Part shown: positions 63,195 through 64,000 of the stretch, piece after piece | Layout of the letters: each line of letters begins with the position of its first letter | Numbering within the stretch: position 1 is the first letter of the stretch | Assembly (NCBI RefSeq): GCF_000003815.2 | Contig: NC_049982.1 | Span: 18,130,246-18,194,245, forward strand | DNA from: Branchiostoma floridae | Taxonomy: Eukaryota; Chordata; Leptocardii; Amphioxiformes; Branchiostomatidae | Length of the DNA: 64,000 nt | Direction of reading: 5' to 3' | Translations under genes and position numbers: made by a program | The notes under the pieces: model-generated | Told to the model about the DNA's origin: nothing | The model's input: only the letters and a program-made list of their open reading frames with translations | The model's database searches: none

Positions 63195-64000
63195 GTAAAT
63201 ATCACTACTTTGTCATCCATGGATAAAACTAGTCCACAGTCTCTGCTGCATTTGTGATCATCATACATCTGATTGAAGTATCCATATACTAAGACTGCTT
63301 TGTTAACCTCTGAACCTAAGACCAATGTCTTGTGGTGTGAAGTTCAATTCCCCATTGAGTGTTGGCACAGGGCTGGTCGGGACGGCCCTCTTGTGCGTCA
63401 GCCGGAATTAGGAAACTTTTGATGTTGTGTGTTTTGGTTGGGCAGAGACATTCCTCAGGAACTGTTTTACATGTACTTATTAGTTGGTTTGACGAATAAC
63501 ATTTTATACCGCAGCTTTGAACATTGTGCTTTGAACACCAAGCAGTGGAGTGGACTTCCTGTGGAAGAAACTTCGATCTGTTGACCAAGTCCCTTTAGTT
63601 CCCATGTATTTCTACATCTCGATGTTGATACACTAGGGCTTTGATGACCACAATTTCGAAGTTGGAACCATGGTGTTAAGTTAGCTCGTAAACACATGCA
63701 CACACACAATACATGTACATGGGCACACACATACATGTGCATGTAAATCCTATTTGATAGGCCTTCGTACTAGGAAAAAGAGTTAAATCAGGCATAATCA
63801 TGTTTTGCAATGTATCACTAGTTTCTTTGGAGGGCGGTCAGCCTATAAGACCCATGGAACATTAAAGACAGGAAAGGAATAAGTTCTAGAAGACTTTACA
63901 ATGGTCTATGCACTGCTGCTTGCAATCAAAGATCAACTACACTTTCCTGTTTATGACCAATGCTGATCCTTTTAACCCCAGTTTCCAGGTGATCACTTCT
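63195..64000. other. SCUBE intron after EGF6
   Basis: No exon before the window ends. A CA-rich tract lies at about 63696-63743. Confidence 0.6.

Overview
This is a gene-sparse, intron-rich animal genomic window, most likely from an amphioxus (Branchiostoma). The main reasons are a calcitonin-family neuropeptide precursor of the amphioxus type, a SCUBE gene with chordate-like EGF exon structure, phase-1 split signal-peptide exons, and many small fold-back elements, a tRNA-derived SINE and simple repeats. Only a few percent of the window is coding; most open reading frames here are noise.

Four genes can be read exon by exon. On the minus strand are a GPI-anchored Ly6/uPAR (three-finger) protein at 4725-7374 and a calcitonin-family peptide precursor at 9493-10760. 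A TATA-associated noncoding first exon near 16.6-16.7 kb may belong to the calcitonin-family gene. On the plus strand are a secreted protein of unrecognised family at 22109-27615 and the 5' half of a SCUBE gene, running from a signal-peptide exon at 34304 through EGF-like exons 1-6 (43441-63194) and off the right edge. The EGF exons match vertebrate SCUBE EGF1-EGF6 in order and cysteine spacing, and all junctions are phase 1.

The intervals are filled by repeats. Two arrays of an approximately 150/285-bp modular repeat lie at 1.2-2.2 kb and 14.7-15.8 kb. A 309-bp element lies at 11.3 kb, a SINE at 16.1 kb, and an (AT)n tract plus a 30-bp-phased motif array at 25.4-25.7 kb. A 1.53-kb PIF/Harbinger-like non-autonomous transposon with TTA target duplication and 43-bp terminal repeats lies at 49291-50818. 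There are four hairpin MITE-type elements in SCUBE introns. A 100-N gap at 59289-59388 is flanked by an identical 296-bp duplication that looks like an unmerged contig overlap.

The most interesting points are the following. (1) Calcitonin-family and SCUBE genes are linked here, as they are on human 11p15 (SCUBE2, ADM, CALCA/CALCB) and 22q13 (SCUBE1, ADM2). (2) A hydrophobic, signal-peptide-like exon (57931/57960-58032) lies in the SCUBE intron between EGF5 and EGF6, in the correct splice phase, next to a CpG-richer tract. It could be an internal first exon giving a short secreted SCUBE, or a cassette adding a membrane-spanning segment. (3) The Ly6 gene has a one-base phase mismatch between its signal exon and its first domain exon. 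(4) An eight-copy CGTAANNCGTAR array has a 30-bp period.
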